DNA of 5,364 nt from Candidatus Hodarchaeota archaeon (GTDB lineage Archaea; Asgardarchaeota; Heimdallarchaeia; Hodarchaeales; Hodarchaeaceae): positions 1-5,364 of the forward strand of contig JAEOTU010000330.1 in the NCBI GenBank assembly GCA_016839665.1. Reading direction: 5' to 3'. Positions within the stretch are counted from its first letter, which is position 1. The number at the start of each line of letters is the position of its first letter. Below the pieces are notes generated by a model. It was not told where the DNA came from. It made no database searches and worked only from the letters and a program-made list of their open reading frames with translations. Below are positions 5,060 to 5,364 of the stretch, in pieces. The translations under genes were made by a program, and so were the position numbers.

Positions 5060-5364
5060 TATAAATTCAACATCCATTGAGGAAATAAGGTTTCTTCATG
5101 GCCAAATTCTTGTCTAAGCATAATAAGAAGATTTTGATCTGTAGAGTCGACTTTAAGATACCTCCCACCAAGGTTTTCAAGTGTTTCACGGAGTTTCTGT
5201 TCACGAATGGAATATTTTCGATCAATCCTTCCTCTCACAATATCTAGATATTTGAGTTTTTGTATAGTATTAAGATGTTCAATTGATAGATCAGCGTGAA
5301 CCATTCCGAATTTATCGCCACGTAAATCAACAAAAATGATTTTATGGCCAAACTTTGCCAACTG
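5059..5364 (-). CDS. C-terminal part of a DUF58-like (vWA-fold) protein, 5' end outside window
   Basis: The frame is open to the right edge, so only the last 101 residues are seen. They begin LAKFGHKIIFVDL, the pattern of a helix followed by a hydrophobic strand found near the end of vWA-like DUF58 domains. A charged helical stretch follows (REQKLRETLENLGG), then RYLKVDSTDQNLLIMLRQEF, matching the usual DUF58 ending of helix, short strand, then a helix after a D-rich turn. DUF58 proteins usually sit beside MoxR-type AAA ATPases and membrane proteins. The downstream membrane gene, joined by a stop-start overlap, fits that context. The metal-binding (MIDAS) region would lie outside the window, so it cannot be checked. 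The family call rests on recalled pattern and gene order; another vWA-like protein is possible. Confidence 0.6.
   Translation of the reverse strand, partial: QLAKFGHKIIFVDLRGDKFGMVHADLSIEHLNTIQKLKYLDIVRGRIDRKYSIREQKLRETLENLGGRYLKVDSTDQNLLIMLRQEFGHEETLFPQWMLNL

Noticed and set aside
4920..5117. 65-codon plus-strand frame over the start of the minus-strand membrane gene
   Set aside because: It is antisense to two overlapping better-supported genes and has no domain or ribosome binding site support.

Overview
The window looks like a piece of an AT-rich archaeal genome, most likely an Asgard archaeon. Four things point that way: a Rab-type small GTPase with all five G-motifs; next to it a protein whose predicted strand/helix order fits a longin domain followed by a roadblock/LC7 domain; an archaeal-type GH57 4-alpha-glucanotransferase; and archaeal-style signals (short purine-rich ribosome binding sites, TATA-like boxes, T-rich gene ends). 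The assignment to Asgard is an inference from gene content. No rRNA or marker gene here fixes the lineage.

Layout, left to right. Positions 1-3479 hold three tightly packed plus-strand genes: the GTPase (5' end outside the window), the longin-roadblock protein 4 nt downstream, and a 703-residue GH57 enzyme 34 nt after that. A T-rich hairpin follows the GH57 gene. Positions 3480-3889 contain no long gene. They hold a possible 36-residue minus-strand single-pass membrane peptide, TATA-like boxes, one weak hairpin and one near-perfect 30-bp palindrome placed where an operator would sit. From 3890 to 4282 a plus-strand gene encodes a small two-helix membrane protein. It converges, with only 18 nt between stop codons, on a minus-strand pair entering from the right edge: the end of a protein resembling the C-terminus of DUF58 (vWA-type, MoxR-associated) proteins, overlapped by a multi-pass membrane protein.

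How they may work together. The GTPase and longin-roadblock pair form a plausible switch-plus-regulator cassette, because roadblock and longin proteins are known regulators or platforms for Ras-superfamily GTPases (MglA/MglB, Rag/Ragulator, Rab/Mon1-Ccz1). The GH57 enzyme would remodel alpha-1,4-glucans in the cytoplasm; its link to the GTPase is only positional. The DUF58-like and membrane-protein pair resembles the tail of MoxR-DUF58-membrane protein operons, thought to act on envelope proteins or complexes. No CRISPR array, insertion sequence, tRNA or rRNA was seen.
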